Numbered from the stretch's first letter, positions 34,601-45,134 are shown. The stretch: DNA of 64,000 bases from Acidimicrobiaceae bacterium (GCA_027451285.1 DAIDJP010000013.1:62001-126000), one strand, 5' to 3'. The notes: generated by a model not told the origin, from the sequence alone. Numbers and translations are program-made.

Positions 34601-36751
34601 TCAGCCCGGTGACGTTGTGCTCGTCGAGGGCCTGGTCGTGGCCGACGTGGTCGTCGTCGCGGAGACCGCGGGCAGGCCGAGGTGGGCGCGGGTCGTGAGC
34701 GGTGCCGGTGGATGGGCGTAGAGGTAGTTGAAGGTCTCGGCCACGACCGGAGCGGCCGCCTCGGATCCGTAGCCTCCCTCGGCGATCACGCAGACGACGA
34801 CGTAGCGCGGGTGATTGGTGGGGCCAAATCCCACGAACCACGAGTTCGGCGCGAGGCCCGGCGCGTTGCTCGCCGTGCCGGTCTTGCCCGCCAGTGGGAA
34901 GTTGGCCAGTGAGAAGTGCAGGATCGAGTGGAACGTGTAGTAGGCGGTTCCGCGCGGGTTGGCGATGACCCCCGTGAGACCCTCGAGGATCGGGCCGCGC
35001 ACGCTCGGGGGAAGGTTGACGTGTCCCAACACGCGTGGCAGGTAGCGCTCGATCACCTTGCCGGTGGGGCTGACGACCGCCGCGGCGACCTCGGGCGCGT
35101 AGCGCGTGCCCCCGTTGGCAAAGGTCGCGTAGGCCTGGGCCATCTCGATCGGGGTGACCGCGGTCGTGCCCTGGCCGAAGGCCATCTCGATGTTGTCGCC
35201 GGTGTACCAGCTCACGTTGGGAAAGGCCTTGGGCGCGGCCGCGTGCAACTGCTGGCGCACCACGGGAGAGTCCACGCGGCCCTGGACCTCGTTGGGAAGG
35301 TCGATGTTGGTGTACTGGCCGAGTCCGTACTTGGCCGCGACGTTCTGGATCGGCGTCTCGCCGTAGCGCTGCTGCTGGGACCAGAAGAGATATCCCAGGT
35401 TGTAGAAGTAGTAGTCCGAGGAGACCGTGATGGCCGTGGGCAGGGTGATGAGTCCGGCGCCCGAGTACTGGTCGTCGTGGAAGAGACACCCGTGCGCGCC
35501 CTGGAGACATCCCGGCACCTTGAAGACGCCCGTGTCGTCGACGACCTTGTTCGCGGGGAAGATGCCCGTCTGGAGTTGCGCCGTGGCCGTGACCATCTTG
35601 AACGTGCTACCGGGCGTATAAAGACCCTGGATGGCGTAGTTGTTGAAGGCGCCCTCGTTGAGTAGCTGATGAAACGTCGTCTCCGAGAGGCCGTTGACGA
35701 AGGAATTGAGGTTGTAGCTCGGATAGCTCGACATGGCCAGGACCGCGCCCGTGTTGGGGTCGAGCACCAGCGCCGCACCGTTGGGCGCCTTGGGGTGGAC
35801 ATGGCTGACGGGGTCGATCGAGTGGCGCACCGTGATGATGTCGGCGGCCAGATAGGAGTCGAGCGCCTTCTGGAGACCCTCGTCGATGTTGAGCACCACC
35901 GAGTTGCCGCTGACCGGCGGCTTGGTCACGACTGAGCCCAGGATGTTGCCGAAGGCGTCCACGGTCAGGGTGCGCGTCCCGTCGACGCCGCGCAGGTAGC
36001 GCTCGTAGTAGGACTCGATGCCGGTCTTTCCGATCTGGGAGTTCGTCTGGTAGCCCTCGTTCGGGTGAGCCGCGATCTCGGCGCCGGTGATCGGCCCGAC
36101 GTAGCCGAGCACTTCGGCCGCCGTGAGGCCACCCAGGGGGTAGGAACGCGTGGAGACGTTCGAGACCGACACGCCCGGGAACTCGCTCGGATGGGTCTTG
36201 ATGAACTCGACGACGCGCGCCGGAGCGTTGGTCAGGATCGGCGCGGGCTGGTACGGGTCGTACTGCTGGTTGTTCAGCGCCGCGTTGATCTGGGTGACGC
36301 TGACGCCGGTCAGCGCCGACAGGGCGCCCTTGATCGAGGGGTCGAGCGCGGCCTCGGCGCGCGAGAGCTGCACTTCGGTCGTGATGACGTTGGTCACCAG
36401 GGGATGGCCCGAGCGGTCCAGGATCAGGCCCCGGGGCGCGGGAATGGTGCTGACGCGCAGCGAGTTGGCGTCGACGTTGGCCACGCTCTGGGAGTAGTTG
36501 ATGATCTGCAGGTTGAAGAGCCGGTAGATCAGCACCAGCAAGAGCACGAGGAAGAAGATGCCGATGACCATCCAGCGACGCTCGGGCCGCGAGCCGATCT
36601 CCTCGGGCGAGGCCACGAGGTCGCGGATGCCGACGGCCCGCGGCTCGTTGATCGATCGACCCCGTCCCCGGAAGGGGTTGAGCGTGACCCACGGCCGCCA
36701 GAGCCGTGAGAAGAGCGAGCCCGTGGGCCGTTCGCGCCAGGACTTCTTCAT
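34601..36751 (-). CDS. mrdA: Penicillin-binding protein 2 (elongasome transpeptidase)
   Basis: Class B PBP of 716 residues for lateral-wall peptidoglycan. One transmembrane helix (MVIGIFFLVLLLVLIYRLFNL, about 60-80), a dimerisation domain (APRGLILDRSGHPL), then the transpeptidase with STFK active-site motif in YTPGSTFKMVTA, SSDYYF as the second motif and KTGTAS as the third. Ends with a Thr/Ser-rich tail. I chose the ATG at 36749-36751, overlapping the mreD stop (ATGA). The usual next gene rodA is absent; rng follows instead. Confidence 0.94.
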   Translation of the reverse strand: MKKSWRERPTGSLFSRLWRPWVTLNPFRGRGRSINEPRAVGIRDLVASPEEIGSRPERRWMVIGIFFLVLLLVLIYRLFNLQIINYSQSVANVDANSLRVSTIPAPRGLILDRSGHPLVTNVITTEVQLSRAEAALDPSIKGALSALTGVSVTQINAALNNQQYDPYQPAPILTNAPARVVEFIKTHPSEFPGVSVSNVSTRSYPLGGLTAAEVLGYVGPITGAEIAAHPNEGYQTNSQIGKTGIESYYERYLRGVDGTRTLTVDAFGNILGSVVTKPPVSGNSVVLNIDEGLQKALDSYLAADIITVRHSIDPVSHVHPKAPNGAALVLDPNTGAVLAMSSYPSYNLNSFVNGLSETTFHQLLNEGAFNNYAIQGLYTPGSTFKMVTATAQLQTGIFPANKVVDDTGVFKVPGCLQGAHGCLFHDDQYSGAGLITLPTAITVSSDYYFYNLGYLFWSQQQRYGETPIQNVAAKYGLGQYTNIDLPNEVQGRVDSPVVRQQLHAAAPKAFPNVSWYTGDNIEMAFGQGTTAVTPIEMAQAYATFANGGTRYAPEVAAAVVSPTGKVIERYLPRVLGHVNLPPSVRGPILEGLTGVIANPRGTAYYTFHSILHFSLANFPLAGKTGTASNAPGLAPNSWFVGFGPTNHPRYVVVCVIAEGGYGSEAAAPVVAETFNYLYAHPPAPLTTRAHLGLPAVSATTTTSATTRPSTSTTSPG

Positions 36752-37260
36752 CGGCGCATCGCGGGCGCGAGCCGCGTGACGGCGCGCCCGAGGCGCGCGA
36801 AGGGCCGGGCGAAGACAGCGAAGGCGATCGCGTTGACCCACATCGCGTCGAGCACGCTGCCACGCCAGAGCGAGAAGTTCAAGACGACCGCGCCCAGGAC
36901 CACGTAGAGCGCCGGCGCGAGCAGTCCGACGATTCCCCCGAGGATCGGCGTGACCCACCACGCGGCCGACTCGAGGTCACCGACCCCCTCGCGGCCGAGG
37001 CGGGCGGCGGCCCACGCGACGAGCCCTCCTACCACCGCGGTCAGACCGAAGGGCGTGATCGCGTGGGCGTCCACGCACAGTCCCCCCACGCCCGCGACGA
37101 CGACGCCGAGGGCGGTCGAACCTGACAGGCCCACGGCCAGCGGCCAGAGCCACACCGCCATGACGACCACGCCGGCCACACGCAGGTTCGTCAACACCAC
37201 GAGCTGCACGCCCACGATGAAGAGGGTCACGACGACTGCCGGTACCAACGCGCGACTCAC
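36748..37260 (-). CDS. mreD: Rod shape-determining protein MreD
   Basis: 170 residues, five to six hydrophobic segments (for example VVVTLFIVGVQLVVL and VVVMAVWLWPLAVGL), with the short central motif GLCVDAHAITPFGLTAVVGGLVAW comparable to MreD. Assigned mainly from topology and from its position between mreC and mrdA; sequence conservation in this family is low. Both ends overlap its neighbours by four bases, consistent with coupled translation of mreC-mreD-mrdA. Confidence 0.85.
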   Translation of the reverse strand: MSRALVPAVVVTLFIVGVQLVVLTNLRVAGVVVMAVWLWPLAVGLSGSTALGVVVAGVGGLCVDAHAITPFGLTAVVGGLVAWAAARLGREGVGDLESAAWWVTPILGGIVGLLAPALYVVLGAVVLNFSLWRGSVLDAMWVNAIAFAVFARPFARLGRAVTRLAPAMRR

Positions 37261-38075
37261 GTAGAGGGCTCCCAGAGCACCACGTCGACGTAGAAGAGGT
37301 TGGTCAGGTCAGCCGTCGGCGTGACGCCGACGTCGTAGGTGGTCGCGCCCGGCGTCAGATTCACGTTGGTCACGCGCGCCACCGGCAGGCCCAACGGGTA
37401 CAGCCCACCACTGAGCCCATCGGTGAAGAGGACCGTGCCGGGGCGAATGGACGAGGTCAGCGACACCGCGGACGCGCCCATCGCGTTGTTCAGTCCGTGA
37501 CCGCTCACGACGATCGATGTCGAGGAGTTCTTGTACGTCACGCCGATCGCCGAATTGGCGTCGGTGATGAGCCGCACCGTCGAGCCGTGGGGCGTGGTCG
37601 AGATGACCGTGCCCACGAGGCCCCCGTTGGCCACCACCGGCATCCCCGCGAGCACGCCGTTGTCGCGTCCGACCGAGATGTCGACGGTCGCGGCGAAACT
37701 CGTCGGCGCGAGCGTCGTCACCTGGGCGGCGACCACGGGCAACGATCCCACGAAGGGCACGTGAAGTTGGGTCGTCAACTGCTGGAGCTGGCGCTGCATC
37801 GCCCAGGTCTGGTTGAGGGCCGTCTGCGCCTTTCCGAGTTCGTAGCGCAGTCGCTGATTCTGGGCCACGACGTCGGAGTAGTTGATCGCACCCGCGAAGA
37901 GGTGACCGACGGGGCGGGCGATTTCACTCACCGTCCAGCTGAACGGTGAAACCACGAGGTTGATGGCGCTGCGAAGTCCCGACTCGACGCCGACGGTCAG
38001 ATAGAGCAGGGTCGCGGCCAACGTCGCCGACACCCCGAGCGTCCAGGCTCGCCGCTTCGCCCGGTCGCTGGCCAC
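37257..38075 (-). CDS. mreC: Rod shape-determining protein MreC
   Basis: 272 residues: one N-terminal transmembrane helix (about 12-30), a coiled-coil segment with LRYELGKAQTALNQTWAMQRQLQQL, and two beta domains containing TVDISVGRDNGVLAGMPVVANGGLVGTV and DGLSGGLYPLGLPVARV, the MreC core motifs. Extracytoplasmic scaffold linking MreB filaments to PBP2. It starts one base after the mreB stop. Confidence 0.94.
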   Translation of the reverse strand: MASDRAKRRAWTLGVSATLAATLLYLTVGVESGLRSAINLVVSPFSWTVSEIARPVGHLFAGAINYSDVVAQNQRLRYELGKAQTALNQTWAMQRQLQQLTTQLHVPFVGSLPVVAAQVTTLAPTSFAATVDISVGRDNGVLAGMPVVANGGLVGTVISTTPHGSTVRLITDANSAIGVTYKNSSTSIVVSGHGLNNAMGASAVSLTSSIRPGTVLFTDGLSGGLYPLGLPVARVTNVNLTPGATTYDVGVTPTADLTNLFYVDVVLWEPST

Positions 38076-38076
38076 G

Positions 38077-39108
38077 CTAACGAGACGGGCTGGACTTCAA
38101 CATGCGTGAGAAGGTTTCGAGTTCCTCGAGGCACATGCCGCTACCGAGGGCCACGCAGTTCAAGGGGTCGTTCGCGACGATGATGGGCATGTTCGTCTCG
38201 AACTCGAGACGCTGGGCGATGCCGTTGAGCAACGCGCCACCACCAGTCAGGACGATCCCCTGTTCCATCAGGTCCGACGAGAGCTCGGGCGGCGTGCGAT
38301 CGAGGGTGACCTTCACGGCGTCGACGATGGCTTGCACCGGCTCCTCGATGGCCTGGCGGATCTGCTCGGTCGAGATGACGACCGTCTTAGGCAGGCCGGT
38401 CACGAGGTCGCGTCCGCGGATCTCGGCGCGCAACTCCTGCTCGAGCGGATAGGCCGAGCCGAGTTGGATCTTGATCTCCTCGGCGGTGCGCTCACCGAGC
38501 GCCAACTGGAACTCCTTCTTCACGAAGGCGACGATCGCCTCGTCGAGCTCGTCACCGCCAACGCGAATCGACTGGCTGGTCACGATGCCGCCCAGGGAGA
38601 TCACCGCGACCTCAGTCGTACCGCCGCCGATGTCGACGACCATGTTGCCGCTCGGCTCGTGAATCGGCAAGCCGGCCCCGATGGCCGCAGCCATCGGCTC
38701 TTCGATGATGTAGGCCTTGCGCGCGCCGGCGAACTCTGCCGCCTCCATGACCGCACGCTGCTCGACACCGGTGATGCCCGACGGCACGCAAATCACCATC
38801 CGGGGCTTGGCGAAGCGACGCTGGTGCACGCGGTGAATGAAGTAGCGCAGCATCTTCTCGCAGATCTCGAAGTCCGCGATGACGCCGTCCTTGAGGGGAC
38901 GGATCGCCTGGATATTGCTCGGCGTGCGGCCGATCATCCGCTTGGCCTCGGCGCCGACGGCCAGGGGCTTGCCGTCCTTGACGTCGACCGCGACCACCGA
39001 CGGCTCGTTCAGAATGATGCCGCGCCCGCGTACGTAGACCAGCGTGTTCGCGGTGCCAAGGTCAACGGCCATGTCTCGGCCGAGCAATGAGAAACGACTG
39101 TCAACCAT
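38077..39108 (-). CDS. mreB: Rod shape-determining protein MreB
   Basis: Actin-like filament protein of 343 residues. Phosphate-1 motif [28 protein letters not shown], the phosphate-2 [19 protein letters not shown], and the adenosine motif [18 protein letters not shown] are all present. I chose the ATG at 39106-39108 with AAAGGG upstream; the frame is open further but non-conserved. Its presence implies a rod or elongated cell with lateral wall growth. First gene of mreB-C-D-mrdA. Confidence 0.97.
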   Translation of the reverse strand: MVDSRFSLLGRDMAVDLGTANTLVYVRGRGIILNEPSVVAVDVKDGKPLAVGAEAKRMIGRTPSNIQAIRPLKDGVIADFEICEKMLRYFIHRVHQRRFAKPRMVICVPSGITGVEQRAVMEAAEFAGARKAYIIEEPMAAAIGAGLPIHEPSGNMVVDIGGGTTEVAVISLGGIVTSQSIRVGGDELDEAIVAFVKKEFQLALGERTAEEIKIQLGSAYPLEQELRAEIRGRDLVTGLPKTVVISTEQIRQAIEEPVQAIVDAVKVTLDRTPPELSSDLMEQGIVLTGGGALLNGIAQRLEFETNMPIIVANDPLNCVALGSGMCLEELETFSRMLKSSPSR

Positions 39109-39185
39109 ACAAACCCTTTGGCGAGGGGACGTCACCCTCGTGCACAAGGCTAGGGCACACGGGCCGCTGTCGACCACCCACAGCG

Positions 39186-39596
39186 TTAGGCCAGGTGAGG
39201 AAAGAAGATCCCGATCTCGCGCAGCGCCGACTCGGCCGAATCCGACCCGTGGATCAGATTCTCCGCCATCTTGGTCGCCAGGTCCCCGCGAATCGTCCCC
39301 GGGGCCGCCTCGGCCGGATTGGTCGCGCCCATGAGTGCGCGCACGACCCTCCAGGTGTCCTCTGGTCCCTCGACGACGGCGACCAGCACCGGCGAGCGCG
39401 TGATGAAGTCAACCAGCCCCTCGAAGTAGGGGCGCCCGACGTGCTCGGCGTAGTGGTGCTCGGCGAGGTCGCGGTCGAGAAGTCGCAGTTCAGCGGCCAC
39501 CAGGCGCATGCCCTTGCGCTCCAGGCGAGCCAGTATCTCGCCGGTCAGCCCGCGTTCCACGCCGTCGGGCTTGACCATGATCAGGGTTCTATTCAC
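39186..39596 (-). CDS. ndk: Nucleoside diphosphate kinase
   Basis: 136 residues. Contains the phospho-histidine motif [12 protein letters not shown] and the N-terminal [15 protein letters not shown]; equilibrates NTP pools. GTG start at 39594-39596; a TAGATT -10-like element lies eight bases upstream (39605-39610), so it may have its own promoter despite being 20 bases from folC. Confidence 0.97.
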   Translation of the reverse strand: MNRTLIMVKPDGVERGLTGEILARLERKGMRLVAAELRLLDRDLAEHHYAEHVGRPYFEGLVDFITRSPVLVAVVEGPEDTWRVVRALMGATNPAEAAPGTIRGDLATKMAENLIHGSDSAESALREIGIFFPHLA

Positions 39597-39616
39597 AGCG
39601 GATCAATCTAACAGTC

Positions 39617-40942
39617 TCAGTTGAGATGCCGAGACGTGATGCCCAGCACCTCGCCGCGCACCTCGCCGACCAGATAGAGGCTGCCGGTGACCACGATGAG
39701 GTCCTCGTCGGTGCTGCGCTCGCGCGCGTGGGCCAGCGCGGTGGCGCTGCCAGGGTGCTCGTAGGCCACTGCGCCGAGGGCGCGCAGCGCGGACGCGATC
39801 TCACTCGCCGGCACCGCGCGCGGCGACACGGGCGCGCAGCAGAAGAACTCACTGAACCCGATCTCCACGAGCGGCGCCACCATGTCGGACACGTTGCGAC
39901 CGCTTAGGATCCCGATCACGCACCGTCGGGTTCCCTCGACGTGGAACGCCCCGTCGAGGGCCGCGCACAGCACCGCGATGCCCGCGGGATTGTGCGCTCC
40001 GTCGACGACGAGCATCGGGTGGTGCGCGAGCACCTCGAGTCGCCCGGCCATCGTCGCCTGGGCGAGCACCTCGCGCACGACCTCGTCGCCGATTGCCCTT
40101 CCCATCAGGGCCTCCGTTGCGACAATGGCGGTCGCCGCATTCTCGCCCTGGTGCAGGCCGTGCAGTCGAACGAGGACGTCGTCGTAGGTGGCAAAGGGAG
40201 TGCGCACACTGATGAGCCGTCCACCGAGAGCGAGTTCGTTGCTCAGCAGGTCGAAGTCAATGCCGCGAATCCACGGCGTCGCGCCCACCACGTCGCAGCG
40301 CGCTCGTACGACGTCGACGACGATGGCGTTCGTGGTGCCCACGACCGCGATCGCGCCGGGGTGAATGATGCCCGACTTATCGGTGGCGATCTCGCGCACC
40401 GTGTTGCCCAGGACCGCGGTGTGGTCCAGGTCGACGTTGGTCAGCACCGCCACCGGCGCCTCGAGGACGTTGGTCGAGTCCCACGTGCCACCCATGCCCA
40501 CCTCGATGACCGCGACCTCGACTCCCTCGTCGGAGAAGTGCAACATCGCCGCGACGGTCAGCAGCTCGAATCTGGTCAAGGTGACCCCGCCGGCCGACTC
40601 GGCGTCGGCCAGTCGCGAGAGCAGCGCCACCAGGTCGTCGTCCTTGATCGGCTCGCCATTGACCGCGATCCGTTCGTTCACCGCGTGCAGGTCCGGGCTG
40701 GTGAAGGTGCCCACGCGCAGACCGGACCCCGCGAAGAGCGCCGCGCAGAGCGTCGTGGTCGTTCCCTTGCCGTTGGTGCCGGTCACGTGCACGCTCTGAT
40801 AGTCGCGGTGCGGATCTCCGAGGAGCCGCAGGGCCTCGACGACCGGCTCGAGGCTCGGGACGCGCCGGCGCGGAATGACGCGCTCGAAGTCGACGTGCGA
40901 CTCGAGCCAGGTCAACGCCTCGTCGTAGGAGTCAAAGCGCAC
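39617..40942 (-). CDS. folC: Folylpolyglutamate synthase / dihydrofolate synthase
   Basis: Adds glutamate to (dihydro)pteroate or folates. Mur-ligase fold with P-loop VTGTNGKGTTTTLCAALF, IEVGMGGTWDSTNV and HTAVLGNTVREIATDKSGI, and the C-terminal DGAHNPAGI. 441 residues. It starts with a GTG three bases after clpX; the valS gene that often lies between clpX and folC is not here. Confidence 0.95.
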   Translation of the reverse strand: MRFDSYDEALTWLESHVDFERVIPRRRVPSLEPVVEALRLLGDPHRDYQSVHVTGTNGKGTTTTLCAALFAGSGLRVGTFTSPDLHAVNERIAVNGEPIKDDDLVALLSRLADAESAGGVTLTRFELLTVAAMLHFSDEGVEVAVIEVGMGGTWDSTNVLEAPVAVLTNVDLDHTAVLGNTVREIATDKSGIIHPGAIAVVGTTNAIVVDVVRARCDVVGATPWIRGIDFDLLSNELALGGRLISVRTPFATYDDVLVRLHGLHQGENAATAIVATEALMGRAIGDEVVREVLAQATMAGRLEVLAHHPMLVVDGAHNPAGIAVLCAALDGAFHVEGTRRCVIGILSGRNVSDMVAPLVEIGFSEFFCCAPVSPRAVPASEIASALRALGAVAYEHPGSATALAHARERSTDEDLIVVTGSLYLVGEVRGEVLGITSRHLN

Positions 40943-40945
40943 GCG

Positions 40946-42202
40946 TTAGCTCGCGCGACGGGTTCGCGTCGTCTTTCTCAACTCGTACGTTGGCGCCACC
41001 TGGTCGCGCACCGACTCGGCCGTGACGATGCAGCGCGTCACGTCGCCGCGACCGGGAACGTCAAACATCGTCTCGAGAAGGACACTTTCGAGGATGGAGC
41101 GCAGCCCGCGGGCCCCGGTCCCGCGCTCAAGCGCCAAATCCGCGATGGCCTCCAGGGCGTCCGGCTCGATCTCGAGGTCCACCCCGTCCATGGCCAGGAC
41201 CTGGCGATACTGCTTGACCAGAGAGTTCTTGGGCTCGGTGAGCACACGGATCAACATGTCGCGATCGAGCTGCTGAACCGCTCCCACGATGGGCAGGCGC
41301 CCAATGAACTCGGGGATGAGGCCGAACTTCATCAGGTCCTCGGGCAGCGCGTGTCGGAACAACTCGATGTCGCCGGCCCGCTTGGACTCGATGGGCGAGT
41401 TGAAGCCCATCGACTTCTTGCCCAGTCGGCGCTCAATGATCTGCTCGAGTCCCGAGAACGCTCCGCCGCACACGAAGAGGATGTTCGACGTGTCGATGGT
41501 GATGAACTCCTGGTGCGGGTGCTTGCGTCCACCCTGGGGCGGCACGCTCGCGACCGTGCCTTCGAGGATCTTGAGCAGCGCCTGCTGGACACCTTCACCC
41601 GAGACGTCACGGGTGATCGAGGGGTTCTCCGCCTTGCGGGCGATCTTGTCGATCTCGTCGATATAGATGATGCCGCGCTCCGCGCGCTTGACATCGAAGT
41701 CGGCGGCGGCGAGGAGCTTGAGAAGGATATTCTCCACGTCCTCGCCCACGTAGCCCGCTTCGGTGAGCGCGGTGGCGTCCGCGATGGCGAAGGGAACGTT
41801 GAGCATGCGCGCGAGCGTCTGGGCGAGGAACGTCTTGCCGCAACCCGTGGGGCCGAGCAGGAGGACGTTCGACTTGGCGACCTCGACGTCGTCGTCGTGC
41901 AGGGGACCGGACTGGATGCGCTTGTAGTGGTTGTAGACCGCGACCGCGAGAATCTTCTTGGCAACGTCCTGGCCGATCACGAACTCGTCGAGAAACGCGG
42001 AGATCTCGCGCGGCGTCGGCAACTCCTCGAGGACGAACTCGGGGCGGTCACCGAACTCATCGGCGATGATGTCGTTGCACAGGTCGATGCACTCGTCACA
42101 GATGTAGACGCTGGGACCCGCGATCAACTTCTTCACCTGCTTTTGGCCCTTGGCACAAAAGCTGCACTTGATGAGGTCGTTGCCTTCTCCAAATTTTGCC
42201 AC
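40946..42202 (-). CDS. clpX: ATP-dependent Clp protease ATP-binding subunit ClpX
   Basis: AAA+ unfoldase, 418 residues. N-terminal C4 zinc domain ([16 protein letters not shown]), Walker A GPTGCGKT, Walker [11 protein letters not shown], pore loop [14 protein letters not shown] and GRLP substrate loop FIGRLPIVG. The GTG start has GGAGG upstream. It follows clpP by 64 bases and delivers substrates to ClpP. Confidence 0.98.
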   Translation of the reverse strand: MAKFGEGNDLIKCSFCAKGQKQVKKLIAGPSVYICDECIDLCNDIIADEFGDRPEFVLEELPTPREISAFLDEFVIGQDVAKKILAVAVYNHYKRIQSGPLHDDDVEVAKSNVLLLGPTGCGKTFLAQTLARMLNVPFAIADATALTEAGYVGEDVENILLKLLAAADFDVKRAERGIIYIDEIDKIARKAENPSITRDVSGEGVQQALLKILEGTVASVPPQGGRKHPHQEFITIDTSNILFVCGGAFSGLEQIIERRLGKKSMGFNSPIESKRAGDIELFRHALPEDLMKFGLIPEFIGRLPIVGAVQQLDRDMLIRVLTEPKNSLVKQYRQVLAMDGVDLEIEPDALEAIADLALERGTGARGLRSILESVLLETMFDVPGRGDVTRCIVTAESVRDQVAPTYELRKTTRTRRAS

Positions 42203-42266
42203 GGATAACCTCCGACACGACCGGTCCCCACCATCCTACGGGGCTCGCGACGACGAAAGAGGATCC

Positions 42267-42872
42267 CTACGGGCGCCGGGAGATGACCTCGTCAATGAGC
42301 CCGTAGGTCACGGCCTCGTCGGCGCCCAGTATGAAGTCGCGGTCGGTGTCCTTGGAGATGCGCTCGACGCTTTGGCCCGTGTCGTGGCTCAGCATCTCAT
42401 TGAGCATGTCCTTCATGCGAAGGATCTCACGAGCCTGGATCTCGATGTCCGAGGCTTGGCCCCCGACCCCGCCCCAGGGCTGGTGCATCAGGACGCGCGT
42501 GTGCGGCAGCGCGTAGCGCTTGCCCTTGGCGCCCGCGCCGAGGAGCACCGCGGCGGCCGAGGCCGCCTGGCCGAAGCAGAACGTCGACACGTCGGGCTTG
42601 ATGTACTTCATCGTGTCGTAGATCGCGAGCAGGCCGGTGATGTCGCCGCCGGGCGAGTTGATGTAGAGGTTGATGTCCTTGTCGGGGTCCTCGGACTCGA
42701 GGAACAGCATCTGCGCGCAGATGAGGTTCGCCACGGTGTCGTCGATGGGAGTCCCCAGGAAGATGATGCGCTCTCGCAGCAGTCGGCTGTAGAGGTCGTA
42801 GGCACGCTCGCCACGGTTGGAGGATTCCACCACCGTAGGGACGAGGTAGTTCTGGGCGCGGTAGTCGTTCAC
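42267..42872 (-). CDS. clpP: ATP-dependent Clp protease proteolytic subunit ClpP
   Basis: Serine protease of 201 residues; catalytic Ser in [12 protein letters not shown], His in [10 protein letters not shown] and Asp in KDTDRDF. Only one clpP copy is visible here, whereas many actinobacteria have tandem clpP1-clpP2. Lies nine bases after tig and upstream of clpX. Confidence 0.97.
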   Translation of the reverse strand: MNDYRAQNYLVPTVVESSNRGERAYDLYSRLLRERIIFLGTPIDDTVANLICAQMLFLESEDPDKDINLYINSPGGDITGLLAIYDTMKYIKPDVSTFCFGQAASAAAVLLGAGAKGKRYALPHTRVLMHQPWGGVGGQASDIEIQAREILRMKDMLNEMLSHDTGQSVERISKDTDRDFILGADEAVTYGLIDEVISRRP

Positions 42873-42881
42873 GGCCCTACC

Positions 42882-44216
42882 TTACGCGCCAAGTTCGCCG
42901 GACTGATCCTGACTGAGCAACTCGCGGTTGACCTCGACACCCTGGGGGTCGACAAAGGTCACGTGCTCGAGCAGCCAGCGCGAGGCCTTCATCTTGGCCA
43001 CCTCGGCGCTGAAGGCGACGGCCCGACCGGTGTCACGAAGGTTGGTGCGCAGCACGTCGGCGTCCGTAGCCATCGACGCAGCGGTCTTCTCGAGCTCCTC
43101 GTCGATCTCCTCGGGGGTGGGCTCGAGGCCCTCCTCGCGCACGATCGCGCGCAGACCCAGGTCGATGCGCACGGCGCGGCGCGCGTCCTCGCGCAACTTC
43201 TCGAGGAGCACCTCAGGCGTCTGATTGGTCACCTGGAGGAACGTCTCGAGCGAGAGGTTCTGCTCGCCCAGACGGTGACCCAAATCGTGGAGGCGCTCCT
43301 CGGTCTCCGCGGCGACCAAAGTCTCGGACACCTCCGCGTCGGGCACCAGGTCGCTCAGGGCCATCAGCATCGCGTCGCGCTGGGACATCTGGGCTTCGAC
43401 GATCTTGCGCGACCGCAGTTGCGCCAGGATCGAGTCACGCATGTCGTCCACGCCCTGCCAGTCGGTGTTTTCGCTCACCCACTCGTCGGTCAGCTCGGGC
43501 AGTTCGCGCTCGCGCACCTGCTTGAGATTCAAGTCGAAGGTCGCGACGACACCGGGCTCGAGATTGCCGTTGACGCTCAGTGTCTCGCCGGCCTTCAGTC
43601 CGAGGATCAACTCGTCCACGCCGTCGGTGATCGTTCCCGAGCCCACGGTGTACATGTACTCGGCCATCTCGAGGGGCTCGTCTTCGGAGGCGACCTTGGT
43701 CACCTTCACGTCCATGGTGACGAGATCGCCGCTGACGATAGGACGCTCCACCTCGCGCAGCACGGCGTCGGTCTCGCGGTATCGGTCGATCTGGGCCTCG
43801 ACCTCGACGTCGGTGACCTGCGGAGAGGGAATCGTCACGCGCAGAGCGCCATAGCCGCTGATGGCGACCTCGGGGCGGACTTCCACCTCGGCGTCAAAGA
43901 CGAGCGGTCCCTCCTCCTCGCCGGCGGTGATGTCGATCTGGGGCTGGCCGATCGGATCGATCAGGGTGTCGGCGACCGCGCGCGCGTAGAAGTTGGGCAG
44001 CGACTCGCGAATGGCCTCGCTACGCAGAACCTCGGCACCTCCGAGGTGCGCGATCAGGACGTTCTTGGGCACCTTGCCCTTGCGGAACCCCTTGACGCTT
44101 ACCTGGCGCGACAGCTCCTTGGCAGCCAGGTCGATGGCCTCGCTCATCTCGTCGAGGTCGACCTCGACGTTGAGCTTGACACGGTTGTTGTCCAGGGTGG
44201 TGACGGTGGCGCGCAT
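42882..44216 (-). CDS. tig: Trigger factor
   Basis: Ribosome-bound chaperone of 444 residues. N-terminal domain with the ribosome-docking signature VKGFRKGKVPKNVL (L23 contact), a central FKBP-like PPIase domain (SGDLVTMDVKV, GSGTITDGVDELILGLKAG), and a helical C-terminal SurA-like domain. Start ATG at 44214-44216; sequence further upstream in frame is the shadow of the opposite-coding region. tig-clpP-clpX is a common arrangement. Confidence 0.95.
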   Translation of the reverse strand: MRATVTTLDNNRVKLNVEVDLDEMSEAIDLAAKELSRQVSVKGFRKGKVPKNVLIAHLGGAEVLRSEAIRESLPNFYARAVADTLIDPIGQPQIDITAGEEEGPLVFDAEVEVRPEVAISGYGALRVTIPSPQVTDVEVEAQIDRYRETDAVLREVERPIVSGDLVTMDVKVTKVASEDEPLEMAEYMYTVGSGTITDGVDELILGLKAGETLSVNGNLEPGVVATFDLNLKQVRERELPELTDEWVSENTDWQGVDDMRDSILAQLRSRKIVEAQMSQRDAMLMALSDLVPDAEVSETLVAAETEERLHDLGHRLGEQNLSLETFLQVTNQTPEVLLEKLREDARRAVRIDLGLRAIVREEGLEPTPEEIDEELEKTAASMATDADVLRTNLRDTGRAVAFSAEVAKMKASRWLLEHVTFVDPQGVEVNRELLSQDQSGELGA

Positions 44217-44251
44217 AAGAACGACCAGCCTACCGGACCACCAAGAATCCG

Positions 44252-45064
44252 CTAAATCATGATCGCCAGGGCTTCGGCGAAGGCCCGAGCCACGTCGCGG
44301 CTCCCCCGGACGTCCGTCGCCGAGGCATTGAGGAACGCGTCGGCGCTGATGCGCCCGGCGCAGCGCCGCCAGAATAGGGCGACCGGCGTCGTCACCTCGA
44401 GAGTCGGCTCCTCGTTCGCCGTGGCGACCGCGCCGGCCCGGCCGTTGGCGACCGCGACCATGACGCTGCGCGCGAGGCGCCCGGTCAGATTGACGCGCAC
44501 GAGCGTGCCGTCGGGAGCGGACATCTTCTTTCCCACGACGAAGGGCAGGGAGGATTCGAAGCGGTTGATCACGATCTCCTCGCCCGGTCCGTGGTCGTCG
44601 GCGGGCTCTAAGAGCGCGTCGCGGATGTCCTGAAGGTGGATCCAGCTGTCGAGCACGCGCGTTTCCATGAAGCGGTGATACGGACGCTCCCCCTCCGGGC
44701 TCCAGCCCACGACGTCCCACTCCTCGGCGCTCATCGCGCGCAGCGCGGCGATCGAGGCCGCGGCGGCCGCGCGGAACTGGGCGAGCACCTCGGCGCCGGA
44801 CTCGCCGCGGTGTGCGGCGACGAACGCCTCGTTGAATTCGCCCATCGAATTCTTCACGTGATCGGGCATCGGACCCTCGAAATCCGGCACGGCGCCCCCG
44901 CGCAACCACACCTCGATGCCGAGCAGGTGGCTCAATACGTCGCGCACGCTCCAGCCGGGGCACGCGGTCGGCGCGTCGAAGTCGGCCGGCGCGCGATCGC
45001 GCAGCGCCGCCTCCACGCTCGCCCAGGTCTCTTCGAGCGCGTCGGTGATCCAGTCGTAGGCCAT
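44252..45064 (-). CDS. Maleylpyruvate isomerase family / mycothiol-dependent-type protein
   Basis: 270 residues. N-terminal DinB/MDMPI helical bundle: FDAPTACPGWSVRDVLSHLLGIEVWL with the conserved Trp and His, later YHRFMETRVLDSWIHLQDIRDAL with the second metal-binding His. The C-terminal SCP-2-like part (FVVGKKMSAPDG, LFWRRCAGRIS) is typical of this actinobacterial family. Members are mycothiol S-transferases or isomerases (known); the substrate is not evident. I chose the ATG at 45062-45064 because GGGAGG lies four bases upstream. It is divergent from tRNA-Pro. Confidence 0.8.
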   Translation of the reverse strand: MAYDWITDALEETWASVEAALRDRAPADFDAPTACPGWSVRDVLSHLLGIEVWLRGGAVPDFEGPMPDHVKNSMGEFNEAFVAAHRGESGAEVLAQFRAAAAASIAALRAMSAEEWDVVGWSPEGERPYHRFMETRVLDSWIHLQDIRDALLEPADDHGPGEEIVINRFESSLPFVVGKKMSAPDGTLVRVNLTGRLARSVMVAVANGRAGAVATANEEPTLEVTTPVALFWRRCAGRISADAFLNASATDVRGSRDVARAFAEALAIMI

Positions 45065-45134
45065 GGCACCTCCCTCCGTCACCTTAGGAAATCTCGTGTA
45101 GGGATCGCGCCGCCGATGTGACAGCATGGAGCCA

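Noticed and set aside
39941-44255. Very long plus-strand frames opposite folC, clpX, clpP and tig
   Set aside because: The minus strand encodes complete conserved proteins; the antisense frames have no motifs or ribosome-binding sites.
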